NCBI GenBank assembly: GCA_019323525.1
Contig: JAHWHD010000042.1
Coordinates: 1-18,159 of the forward strand
From: Candidatus Woesearchaeota archaeon
Lineage (GTDB): Archaea; Nanobdellota; Nanobdellia; Woesearchaeales; JAHWHD01
DNA: 18,159 bases
Direction: 5' to 3'
Numbering within the stretch: the stretch's first letter is position 1; every line of letters starts with the position of its first letter. A program made the position numbers and the translations under genes. Of the stretch, positions 1-6,584 are shown piece by piece. The notes below the pieces were generated by a model. It did not search any database. It worked only from the letters and a program-made list of their open reading frames with translations, and was not told the origin of the DNA.

Positions 1-455
1 AACTTCTCATCAACTTCCTTGTAATACTCCTTAACCCTTGACAAAACCTGGCTCAGCAAGAACCTTTCAACCTTTTCTTCAAACGTCTCTGTCAAAAAAG
101 CAAACTCAGTAATCCTATAATTATTAACATTCTTTTCAACCAAGTACATGTCTCTTAGACGTTTCAGCTGTCTTCTAATGTTAGATGAGGCAACACCTAG
201 TATTGGAAGGTTAAACCTTTTCCTTAACTGTATGACAGAATCCCTGACCTCTTCAGAGTTCATCTCTTTCTTTTCCTTGAAAGCCCCGAGTAACACGTAT
301 AGAACATCAACAACAACATCTCTTGAATCTCCTGGCTGAAGCAATCCTGTGCTTAAACAAAGCTTCCTTACTAAATCGCGATCATTAGCGCTCGGCTTTT
401 CATACCTTCTTAAAGTAACCTCAACCAAGGGACTATCCTTTGAAATAGTCTGCAT
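1..455 (-). CDS. Hypothetical protein with winged-helix-like segment, partial (C-terminus beyond window)
   Basis: The frame is open from an ATG at 455 to the left edge, giving 151 visible residues and no stop. The start is supported by a strong Shine-Dalgarno GAGGTG at 461-466, five bases upstream. I do not recognise the family. Residues 47-60 form a hydrophobic helix (DVVVDVLYVLLGAF). Residues about 85-117 look like the recognition helix and wing of a winged helix: ASSNIRRQLKRL, then a short turn, then LVEKNVNNYRIT. Residues 119-151 form a charged, probably coiled helix. A DNA-binding or RNA-binding regulator is a reasonable reading, but this rests on pattern only. It lies downstream of lsm in the same direction and probably has its own promoter in the 119-base gap. 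The missing C-terminus could hold another domain. Confidence 0.75.
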   Translation of the reverse strand, partial: MQTISKDSPLVEVTLRRYEKPSANDRDLVRKLCLSTGLLQPGDSRDVVVDVLYVLLGAFKEKKEMNSEEVRDSVIQLRKRFNLPILGVASSNIRRQLKRLRDMYLVEKNVNNYRITEFAFLTETFEEKVERFLLSQVLSRVKEYYKEVDEK

Positions 456-502
456 TGTGACACCTCTTTTAATGATTAAATAAACCGCCGCCTGAATAAA
501 AC

Positions 503-530
503 AAACCCAAGGTTACAAGCGAAAGGGTTT
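503..530. repeat. Short inverted repeat in the leader of the left-edge gene
   Basis: Arms AAACCC (503-508) and GGGTTT (525-530) are exact reverse complements with a 16-base spacer. They lie between the likely TATA box (558-568) and the ATG at 455. They could be a weak operator or hairpin, but six-base arms in an AT-rich gap may be chance. Confidence 0.2.
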
Positions 531-557
531 CTGATTAAATAATTTAAGAGAGAATTA

Positions 558-568
558 CTATATAAAAG
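558..568 (-). promoter_or_regulatory. TATA-like promoter for the left-edge gene
   Basis: Read on the minus strand, CTTTTATATAG is the best TATA-like match in the gap. It lies just after the lsm stop codon. Transcription would start near 532-534, leaving a leader of about 78 bases that carries the GAGGTG at 461-466. Weaker AT-rich alternatives lie at 473-484 and 533-545. Confidence 0.35.
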
Positions 569-574
569 TTTTGC

Positions 575-769
575 TTAAACCACAACAAACCCATACAAAC
601 TCTTCAAAAACACCCAGTCCTTCTTAGTTCCATCCTCTAACTCAACATCTTCTAACACAATGTTAAGATAAAGATCAAAAGCAGCCAATTTACCTTTAAA
701 CTTCTTGCCATCTACTGTTTCGACTAGAACCATCTTCCCTTTTTGCAAAGCATCTAGCGGCCTTTCCAT
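575..769 (-). CDS. Archaeal Sm-like RNA-binding protein (SmAP/LSm)
   Basis: A 64-residue Sm-fold protein. Sm1 is visible as GKMVLVETVDGKKFKGKLAA followed by FDLYLNIVLEDVE, with the conserved D-x-x-x-N (Asp/Asn) signature. Sm2 is the C-terminal strand VFLKSLYGFVV. Archaeal Sm proteins form heptameric or hexameric rings that bind U-rich RNA. The opening MERPLDAL matches the usual archaeal N-terminus, so I start at the ATG at 769, which has GGTGAT at 773-778 just upstream. A five-codon extension to a TTG at 784 would place that Shine-Dalgarno inside the gene. The gene lies 39 bases after ileS in the same direction with no well-placed TATA box, so co-transcription with ileS is likely. The Sm2 glycine signature is short (YGFV rather than the common RGxxI/V), which is normal for divergent archaeal copies. 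Confidence 0.92.
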   Translation of the reverse strand: MERPLDALQKGKMVLVETVDGKKFKGKLAAFDLYLNIVLEDVELEDGTKKDWVFLKSLYGFVVV

Positions 770-772
770 ATT

Positions 773-778
773 ATCACC
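773..778 (-). promoter_or_regulatory. Ribosome binding site deciding the lsm start
   Basis: GGTGAT, complementary to the 16S 3' end, lies three bases before the ATG at 769. It favours the 64-residue form over an upstream TTG start. Confidence 0.6.
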
Positions 779-808
779 AACCAAAATAAATGTATCAAAT
801 ATTAAAGA

Positions 809-3800
809 TTAAACCTTCTCAACCCCAATCTCAAACTCCTTACCTTTTACTTTTTCTTTAACTTTGTTTGCAAAACCTACAGCGCCAAAGTCTAACGAAA
901 CAGCACCGCACTTCTCCTTGATCAACTCAGCATGTTTCTCGAACGCATTCTTAAGATCTCCTGCATCAACCATTAATTTAACCTTGTCAGACTTGCTAAG
1001 CCCTGCTTTCTTACGAAGCTCTTGCACCCTTCGCATAAGTTCCCTTGCAAAACCCTCTGCAAGTAAATCTTCGTCCTGTTCAATGTTAAGGTAAATAGTA
1101 CCAAACCTGAAATCAATATCATTGTACGGAGCAGGAACCTCTCGGATAGTAATCAGATGGTCCTGCTTGATCGAAACCTTTTCACCCTCAACATCGAATG
1201 TGTAAGCGCCATTCTCCTTTATATGTTTTAGTATACTTTCTGTCGAAGTAGTTGTCAGATGCGCAATTATTTGCGCAGCTTTCTCCTTAAACTCAGGCTG
1301 GATCTTTGCAAAATCAGGTTTTACCTTCTCAACAACGCCCTGCAACCTATTCACAAGGACATTCTTAACATTAGTCTGCACCTTTATAATCTCTCCCAGT
1401 TCATCGATTGCTTGTTTAACATCATCATTCTCTGTTGAGATCACTACCTCATTCAAAGGCCATCTTAACCCTATCTGTGCCTTGTCCCTTAACGCAAGCA
1501 CTGCCTGTATTATTACCTGGCTTATATTCATGCTTGCCTCGAGCTCAACATCAATCATGCTCTCATCATACTTAGGCCACTGCCAAAGGTGTATACTTTG
1601 GACTTTCAGGTCAAACCGTTTTCTTAAGTTCTGATAGATCGCTTCAGTGATAAAAGGCGCGACAGGCGCAAATATCTTTAGCAGGTCGATAAGCACATTA
1701 GCGATTGCTGAGAGCACTGCTTCCTTCTCTTTCTCTGTGCCAAGCGAAGCTTTATCCCTTACAAGTTTAATATATGTCCTTGAAAGCTCCAAAAACAAAG
1801 CTTCAGCACAACCAGGTGCAAGGTCTATCAGATATTTGTCAAATATCTCGGTCTGCCTCTTAATTGTAGAATGCAACCTTGAAAGAATAAATTTCTCTTC
1901 TAGTCCAAGATCAGGAGTTAATGTAAAAGGATTCTTGCCAAGTTCATTTGCTAAATCCAATAAATACTTGTGCACGTTCCATAGTATTGTAAGATTACGG
2001 TGTTTTAGCTTTGCCTCGTCCCAGCTAAAATTTATATCTTCGCCAGCAGGTGTTGCACACACATATGTCCTAAGAGTGTCAGCTCCGTGCCTGTCAATGA
2101 TCTCATAAGGAGATATCACATTTCCCAGTGACTTTGACATCTTAACACCTTCAACATCTGTAAGCATGCCGTGCATGTAACACGCTTTAAACGATATTGG
2201 CTTGTTCATAGCTACCATGCTAGCAACCATCAACATGTTAAACCATCCGCGCACCTGTTCCTTTGCTTCAAGTATAAAATCAGCAGGCCACCATTTATTG
2301 AACCAATCATCCCTCTTAGGGTAATCAAGACAGTTCCATGAAGCTGTTCCTGCGTCTATCCATACATCCAGAATATCAGGTATACGATTCATCTGCTTGC
2401 CGCATTTATCACAGGGTATTGTTATCTCGTCAATCCATGGCTTGTGAAGATCTTCTGGGACTTTGCCAGCTTTGTCTTTTAACTCTTGCACACTTCCTAT
2501 AACATCATAATGACCGCACTCACACCTCCAGATAGGTACAGGAGTACCCCAGAACCTTTGTTTAGTTATACTGTTATCCCTAAGATGTTCAAGCCATCCG
2601 CGCATTGCATTCTTTCCAGCATCAGGCACCCATGCAATCTCTTCATTTGCCTTTACCAGCTCATCCTTCACATCCTCGACTTTAAAGAACCACTGCTTTG
2701 TTGTCCGATACACAATCGGATTATGGCACCTTTCGCAATGCGCATAATCATGCTCAACATCTGTGACTGCTATCAAGTATCCTGTCTTTTCAAGCTCTTC
2801 AATAAATTTATGATCGTCCTTCTTAGCAGTCCAACCAGAAAACTTACCCATCGTATCGTCAAAAACACCGTTCTCTTTCAAAGTGTTATAAGGCGGGATA
2901 TTGTTCCTATGACCAACCTCATAATCCTCTGGACCGCATCCAGGAGCCATGTGTACAAGCCCTGTACCGGCGCTTAGGTCAACATACTCATTTGAAAGTA
3001 CAACTGTATGCAGCTTAGGATGCTCTTTCTTCATCTCAGCATAAGCTTTAATCTCAGTCTCCAAAGGATGCACATACTCCATCCCTTCTAGCTCAGCACC
3101 TTTAAACTCTTCTACAATATTCAACATCTCGTCAGTAAATGACTGAACAACAGGCGCTGCCAATCCTTTAGCAAGTATCCAGAACTCGTCCTTTACCTTG
3201 GCTTTTACATAATCAAGTTCAGGATGCACCATTATACCTAGATTAAAAGGAATTGTCCAAGGCGTAGTTGTCCATATTACCAAGAACTCCTTTTGCTTAC
3301 CTTTCACAGGAAACTTTAGGAAAATAGATTTATCAGTAACCTCCTCATACTCCTGCTCGTGTTTTGCAAGAGCTGTCTGACAGCTAGCGCACCAGCTTAA
3401 TGTCCTAAGACCTTCATACAACCTATTATTCTCGTGCGCTTTCTTGATAAGCCACCACTCACCTTCCATGTAAGTCGTAGTGATAGGATAATAAGCGTTA
3501 TCATAATCCATCCATATGCCTAACCTTCTAAGGTCATCGTCCATGACCTTGGCTTTCTCAGTTGACCATTCCATGCACTCTTTAGCAAACTTATCCAGGC
3601 CATACTTCTCAATATCATGCTTATCCTTGAAGCCGTGCTTTGCCATTACCTTATGCGCTGTTGGCAAGCCGTGCATGTCATAACCTGCCCTGTCCCAGAC
3701 ATCAAACCCAGCCATTCTTTTGTATCTTAGCACAAAATCCTTTGAAGAATTGTTCCAAGCATGGCCCATATGCAGTCTTCCAGATGTATAAGGAGGACCT

Positions 3801-3922
3801 TGCAAGAAATAGAATGTCTTTTTACCTTTATTCTTGTCCCTTGCCTGTTCCCATATCTTGTTCTCAATCCAGAACTCAAGTATCTCTGGCTCAATCTCAA
3901 GAGGATTATAGCTTCTAACCAT
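809..3922 (-). CDS. ileS: Isoleucyl-tRNA synthetase
   Basis: Charges tRNA-Ile with isoleucine in the cytoplasm. This is a class I synthetase of 1037 residues, the usual archaeal/eukaryal size. HIGH is present as HMGH (51-54) and KMSKS is exact (594-598). The CP1 editing domain that removes mischarged valine shows WTTTPWT (217-223) and GCGPEDY (328-334), with D333 as the expected editing aspartate. Cysteine pairs that could bind zinc are C178/C181, C396/C399 and C467-C469/C504-C507. The catalytic loop reads DVWIDAG (519-525) rather than the common DVWFDSG. The anticodon-binding region occupies roughly 650-1037. The ATG at 3922 has no Shine-Dalgarno, and the TATA-like box at 3946-3957 predicts a leaderless message. 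lsm follows closely downstream. Confidence 0.98.
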   Translation of the reverse strand: MVRSYNPLEIEPEILEFWIENKIWEQARDKNKGKKTFYFLQGPPYTSGRLHMGHAWNNSSKDFVLRYKRMAGFDVWDRAGYDMHGLPTAHKVMAKHGFKDKHDIEKYGLDKFAKECMEWSTEKAKVMDDDLRRLGIWMDYDNAYYPITTTYMEGEWWLIKKAHENNRLYEGLRTLSWCASCQTALAKHEQEYEEVTDKSIFLKFPVKGKQKEFLVIWTTTPWTIPFNLGIMVHPELDYVKAKVKDEFWILAKGLAAPVVQSFTDEMLNIVEEFKGAELEGMEYVHPLETEIKAYAEMKKEHPKLHTVVLSNEYVDLSAGTGLVHMAPGCGPEDYEVGHRNNIPPYNTLKENGVFDDTMGKFSGWTAKKDDHKFIEELEKTGYLIAVTDVEHDYAHCERCHNPIVYRTTKQWFFKVEDVKDELVKANEEIAWVPDAGKNAMRGWLEHLRDNSITKQRFWGTPVPIWRCECGHYDVIGSVQELKDKAGKVPEDLHKPWIDEITIPCDKCGKQMNRIPDILDVWIDAGTASWNCLDYPKRDDWFNKWWPADFILEAKEQVRGWFNMLMVASMVAMNKPISFKACYMHGMLTDVEGVKMSKSLGNVISPYEIIDRHGADTLRTYVCATPAGEDINFSWDEAKLKHRNLTILWNVHKYLLDLANELGKNPFTLTPDLGLEEKFILSRLHSTIKRQTEIFDKYLIDLAPGCAEALFLELSRTYIKLVRDKASLGTEKEKEAVLSAIANVLIDLLKIFAPVAPFITEAIYQNLRKRFDLKVQSIHLWQWPKYDESMIDVELEASMNISQVIIQAVLALRDKAQIGLRWPLNEVVISTENDDVKQAIDELGEIIKVQTNVKNVLVNRLQGVVEKVKPDFAKIQPEFKEKAAQIIAHLTTTSTESILKHIKENGAYTFDVEGEKVSIKQDHLITIREVPAPYNDIDFRFGTIYLNIEQDEDLLAEGFARELMRRVQELRKKAGLSKSDKVKLMVDAGDLKNAFEKHAELIKEKCGAVSLDFGAVGFANKVKEKVKGKEFEIGVEKV

Positions 3923-3945
3923 TTTAAAAATAGAATTCGCTGTTC

Positions 3946-3957
3946 ATTTATAAATAT
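3946..3957 (-). promoter_or_regulatory. TATA-like promoter of ileS
   Basis: ATATTTATAAAT on the minus strand is centred about 29 bases before the ileS ATG at 3922. Archaeal transcription normally starts about 25 bases past the box, so the mRNA should have almost no leader. Confidence 0.55.
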
Positions 3958-3966
3958 TGTGTTGGT

Positions 3967-4659
3967 TTATAAATCAAAGTCCTTTAACAGCTTCTTACAT
4001 TCCTTATCCTTTAACTCATTACAAAGCTCAATAAACGTGCACCTTATATGATAAAGCATCTCGCTCTGCTTAGCAACAAGAACCCTCATAGAATCTATCT
4101 TATGAACCCCATCATGATTCAAAAGAACCCTGTGCTCTAGAGAGCGCGATATAGAATTGATAGTATGTATAAACTTCATATAAACCTTTTCAAGCTGGTC
4201 AAGCTTAGAACTAAAATCCTCAATCTCGTCTTTCACATAGTAAAGGTTCATGTCTTTTTGTTTTGTAAACTTTATAAGAATCTTTTTAGCAATAACCATA
4301 TCCTTTGTAAGAAAAGTAACCTTCAACCTTGCAAGGTAACTTGCAAGTCCTTCAAGGTTAGAGTTGATTAGCTGCTTCATTGCAATCTCTTTTGTGATGA
4401 ACTTAAGATCAGCAAGCATCTTGTTTACGCGTTTTTTCTCAACATTTTCAAGCTTATTTATCAAGTTAACATACTCCTGTAACTTAGAAGTATAGCTTTT
4501 CCTGAACTCTTCAATAATCTCTTCAACATCAAGAAGATCATAAACGTCTTCTTTTATCTGTTTTATTGACTTTTTCTTTTTACAGATATCAGTATTCCTA
4601 GGAATGACAGAACCCACAGTGGTACTCACAATATTCTTCATATACGAATCTAGCTCCAT
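3967..4659 (-). CDS. Hypothetical all-helical, coiled-coil protein
   Basis: A 230-residue protein that I do not recognise. It has no signal peptide or transmembrane segment and no cysteine cluster or nucleotide-binding motif. A lysine-rich patch (CKKKKSIKQIK, about residues 26-36) precedes a series of long charged helices, about 40-80 and 140-190, with coiled-coil-like spacing of Leu/Ile. The tail is ELKDKECKKLLKDFDL. It is a cytoplasmic helical-bundle protein; size and all-helical make-up resemble ESCRT-III or PhoU-like folds, but no diagnostic motif supports either. GTG (4662) and ATG (4659) are adjacent possible starts; I use the ATG. A strong Shine-Dalgarno GAGGTGATC lies at 4673-4681, a little farther away than usual. 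The gene has its own promoter and lies between a surface-protein gene and ileS. Confidence 0.8.
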   Translation of the reverse strand: MELDSYMKNIVSTTVGSVIPRNTDICKKKKSIKQIKEDVYDLLDVEEIIEEFRKSYTSKLQEYVNLINKLENVEKKRVNKMLADLKFITKEIAMKQLINSNLEGLASYLARLKVTFLTKDMVIAKKILIKFTKQKDMNLYYVKDEIEDFSSKLDQLEKVYMKFIHTINSISRSLEHRVLLNHDGVHKIDSMRVLVAKQSEMLYHIRCTFIELCNELKDKECKKLLKDFDL

Positions 4660-4672
4660 CACCCCGATATTA

Positions 4673-4681
4673 GATCACCTC
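4673..4681 (-). promoter_or_regulatory. Strong, distantly placed Shine-Dalgarno
   Basis: GAGGTGATC is nearly the full anti-16S sequence. Ten bases separate it from GTG (4662) and thirteen from ATG (4659), longer than the usual spacing. An in-frame TGA at 4675-4677 excludes any start upstream. Confidence 0.55.
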
Positions 4682-4708
4682 TCAAAGGAATAATATTAAG
4701 AAAAGAAA

Positions 4709-4719
4709 GTATAAAAAGG
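4709..4719 (-). promoter_or_regulatory. TATA-like promoter of the helical hypothetical gene
   Basis: CCTTTTTATAC on the minus strand lies directly after the stop codon of the upstream surface-protein gene. It predicts a start near 4688 and a leader of about 28 bases that contains the Shine-Dalgarno at 4673-4681. Confidence 0.5.
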
Positions 4720-6525
4720 TTATTGTTTTTTATTACCTACAATAGAATCTGGAAAATGCTCACTGTGCTTTTTAGGGTTTCTTGGGTATTTCCAATAGAC
4801 TAACCCGGCTAATGCTGCAATTACTATAACTATAACAGCAGTATTTCCTGTAGCTTTAGAGTCTATAACTACTGCTCCTGTTACTGGCGATTGTTGGGGA
4901 TGAATGGGCTGTGTAACAGTGCTCACAGGCTCATCCGTTGAATCAGAAACCTCAACAGAATCCTGTACTACTGGCTCTGTCTCACCACTAAGCCTGTCAA
5001 ATAAGCTCTTTTCTATTGGTACTGTATTAAGCTCAATTGATACAAACTTGCCATTAATCCCTACAACACTAAGTTCTACATCATCATCACCGTCTTCATC
5101 AAGGTCAAGGTACTCTGTATCACCATTCTTTAGCTCAACATCAAAACCATCTTCAGTAAACTCGAATGTAGCTATACCAGCTTCTAGCTCTTTCATGTAA
5201 ATGACATGCTTCTCCCCATCTAACCTGAATGCAGCAATCTTGCCATTGTACATTGTAAAACTCAGACCATCTGAATCAAGGAGATCGCCTTGCGGATAAA
5301 CAACAGCCCCAGACCCTCCGCTGCTACCACCTGACGAGCCGCCGCTGTCTCCTATTGCTGTCGTAAAATTATAAGTCGCACTTGTATCACAGTTATTAGA
5401 GGCATCGCAGCTTGTAACTGCATAATAATAAGTTGTTGTCTCTGACAAACCCGTGATTGTAATGCTGTGGCTTGTAGTGAGTGTTGCAGATCCTGATTTC
5501 GTACCTAGAGCTACTGTTGTACCATAATTAACTGAGGAATTTGCATTCTCACTACTTGTCCATGTGATCGTAGCTGACTCAGCAGACTCTGCTGCATTTG
5601 GGAGAGAAAGAGTAGGAACAGTCTCGTCAGGAGTTGTAAATGTGTAAAGAGAAGAGTTAAACATGTTACCTGCTTCATCAAGAACCTCTACAAGCCAGTC
5701 ATAACTGGTCTCTGTATCTAACACGATTATCACAGTCTCAGCAGTATCATTAATAGCTGTCCCTGTTTCATTCACTGCACCATCGAGATAAACAGAATAA
5801 TTAAGCACAGTGTCAAGGTTGTCAGTTATAGTGAAGTTCAATGTAACATTTGAAGATGAAGTTGTTGATGTATTGGTGGGCTCAGTCATAGTTATGGCTG
5901 GGTTTTCAGTGTCAACGTTCAATGTAATAGCAGTGGAATTAACAGAGTTACCAGCTTCATCTGTGGCTTCAGCCATAATACTATACTGCCCATCTGTCAA
6001 TGCACTAAGATTAACATATATAGCAGTATCATTTGATGCGGTGCCTGAGCCATCTACAGAACCTGCAACATACAGATTGTATGCCAATGTACTATCTAGA
6101 TTATCAGTTAAAGTAAAAACTACCTCTGGCGTTGTATCAGTTGTCCAGTCACCTGTTGAAGGACTGCTTATAGTTGAAGTAGGACTGTTAGTATCAACAT
6201 TCAATGTAATCGTAGCAGACTCAACAGTATCAGTACCATTAAAGCAAGAAACATTCCACAAGTTAGCACCCTCTGTAAGAGAATGGTTAGCAGATATGTT
6301 TACATGCGTATCATTATCAACATTCAGCTCAGTACCGCTTAACACCGAATTGATAGTCAGCGTACAATTAGCGGTATCAGTAAATGTATGGTTATACGCA
6401 AAAGCTATAGAATCATTACTTCCATTTGACCAGCTGGAATCTTCGGGAGATATCAAGTTAACAGCTCCATAGACAGCAACAGCCAAGAATAAAAATAATA
6501 ACAAAAATATCACTCTTTTTTTCAT
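4720..6525 (-). CDS. Signal-peptide surface protein with Ig-like and FN3-like domains and a C-terminal membrane anchor
   Basis: A 601-residue envelope protein. A signal peptide (about 1-20: KKR then a Leu/Phe-rich core ending VYG) is followed by three Ig-like units (about 21-110, 111-206, 207-298) and an FN3-like unit (about 299-391, with ATITWTS and TTYYYAV). A Gly/Ser linker follows (393-406), then a beta-rich domain with a calcium-loop-like acidic stretch DLDEDGDDD (474-482). An acidic Ser/Thr/Pro stalk leads to one transmembrane helix (about 561-577) and a basic cytoplasmic tail. Many N-x-S/T sequons occur in the outer part, suggesting N-glycosylation. Units two and three are clear duplicates. 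No enzyme motif is visible, so binding or scaffold roles at the S-layer are likelier. The ATG at 6525 has GAGGTG at 6531-6536. Gene neighbours give no function. Confidence 0.88.
   Translation of the reverse strand: MKKRVIFLLLFLFLAVAVYGAVNLISPEDSSWSNGSNDSIAFAYNHTFTDTANCTLTINSVLSGTELNVDNDTHVNISANHSLTEGANLWNVSCFNGTDTVESATITLNVDTNSPTSTISSPSTGDWTTDTTPEVVFTLTDNLDSTLAYNLYVAGSVDGSGTASNDTAIYVNLSALTDGQYSIMAEATDEAGNSVNSTAITLNVDTENPAITMTEPTNTSTTSSSNVTLNFTITDNLDTVLNYSVYLDGAVNETGTAINDTAETVIIVLDTETSYDWLVEVLDEAGNMFNSSLYTFTTPDETVPTLSLPNAAESAESATITWTSSENANSSVNYGTTVALGTKSGSATLTTSHSITITGLSETTTYYYAVTSCDASNNCDTSATYNFTTAIGDSGGSSGGSSGGSGAVVYPQGDLLDSDGLSFTMYNGKIAAFRLDGEKHVIYMKELEAGIATFEFTEDGFDVELKNGDTEYLDLDEDGDDDVELSVVGINGKFVSIELNTVPIEKSLFDRLSGETEPVVQDSVEVSDSTDEPVSTVTQPIHPQQSPVTGAVVIDSKATGNTAVIVIVIAALAGLVYWKYPRNPKKHSEHFPDSIVGNKKQ
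5626..6195 (-). repeat. Tandem Ig-like domain duplication inside the surface protein
   Basis: Residues 111-206 and 207-300 align closely. Both open with VDT-x-x-P, share TDNLD followed by L-x-Y and a TG/SGTA-x-NDTA stretch, and have a D-EAGN motif near the end. This is a domain-level duplication, not a simple DNA repeat. Confidence 0.75.
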
Positions 6526-6569
6526 ATTAACACCTCAAAATAAAGTATAAAAGACATTAATAGAAAAAT

Positions 6570-6580
6570 CATTTATAAGT
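6570..6580 (-). promoter_or_regulatory. TATA-like promoter of the 601-residue surface-protein gene
   Basis: ACTTATAAATG on the minus strand, just after the polB stop codon, is centred about 50 bases before the ATG at 6525. This leaves a leader of about 24 bases that includes GAGGTG (6531-6536). A second TATA-like string at 6544-6553 is too close to the ATG to be compatible with that Shine-Dalgarno. Confidence 0.45.
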
Positions 6581-6584
6581 GTTT

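Noticed and set aside
1647..2977. Plus-strand open frames opposite ileS (1647-2108 and 2486-2977)
   Set aside because: They lie wholly inside a gene with complete synthetase motifs, have no promoter or Shine-Dalgarno, and encode no recognisable motif.
5626..6195. CRISPR-like or DNA-level repeats
   Set aside because: The similarity is between long protein domains with diverged codons; there are no short identical repeats with unique spacers.
5810..6472. 220-residue plus-strand open frame opposite the 601-residue surface-protein gene
   Set aside because: Antisense shadow of the repetitive Ig region; its Val/Ser-rich composition is the complement of Thr/Asn/Asp codons.
6544..6553. TATA-like CTTTTATACT close to the 601-residue surface-protein gene
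   Set aside because: It would start transcription at the ATG and exclude the good GAGGTG site; the box at 6570-6580 fits better.
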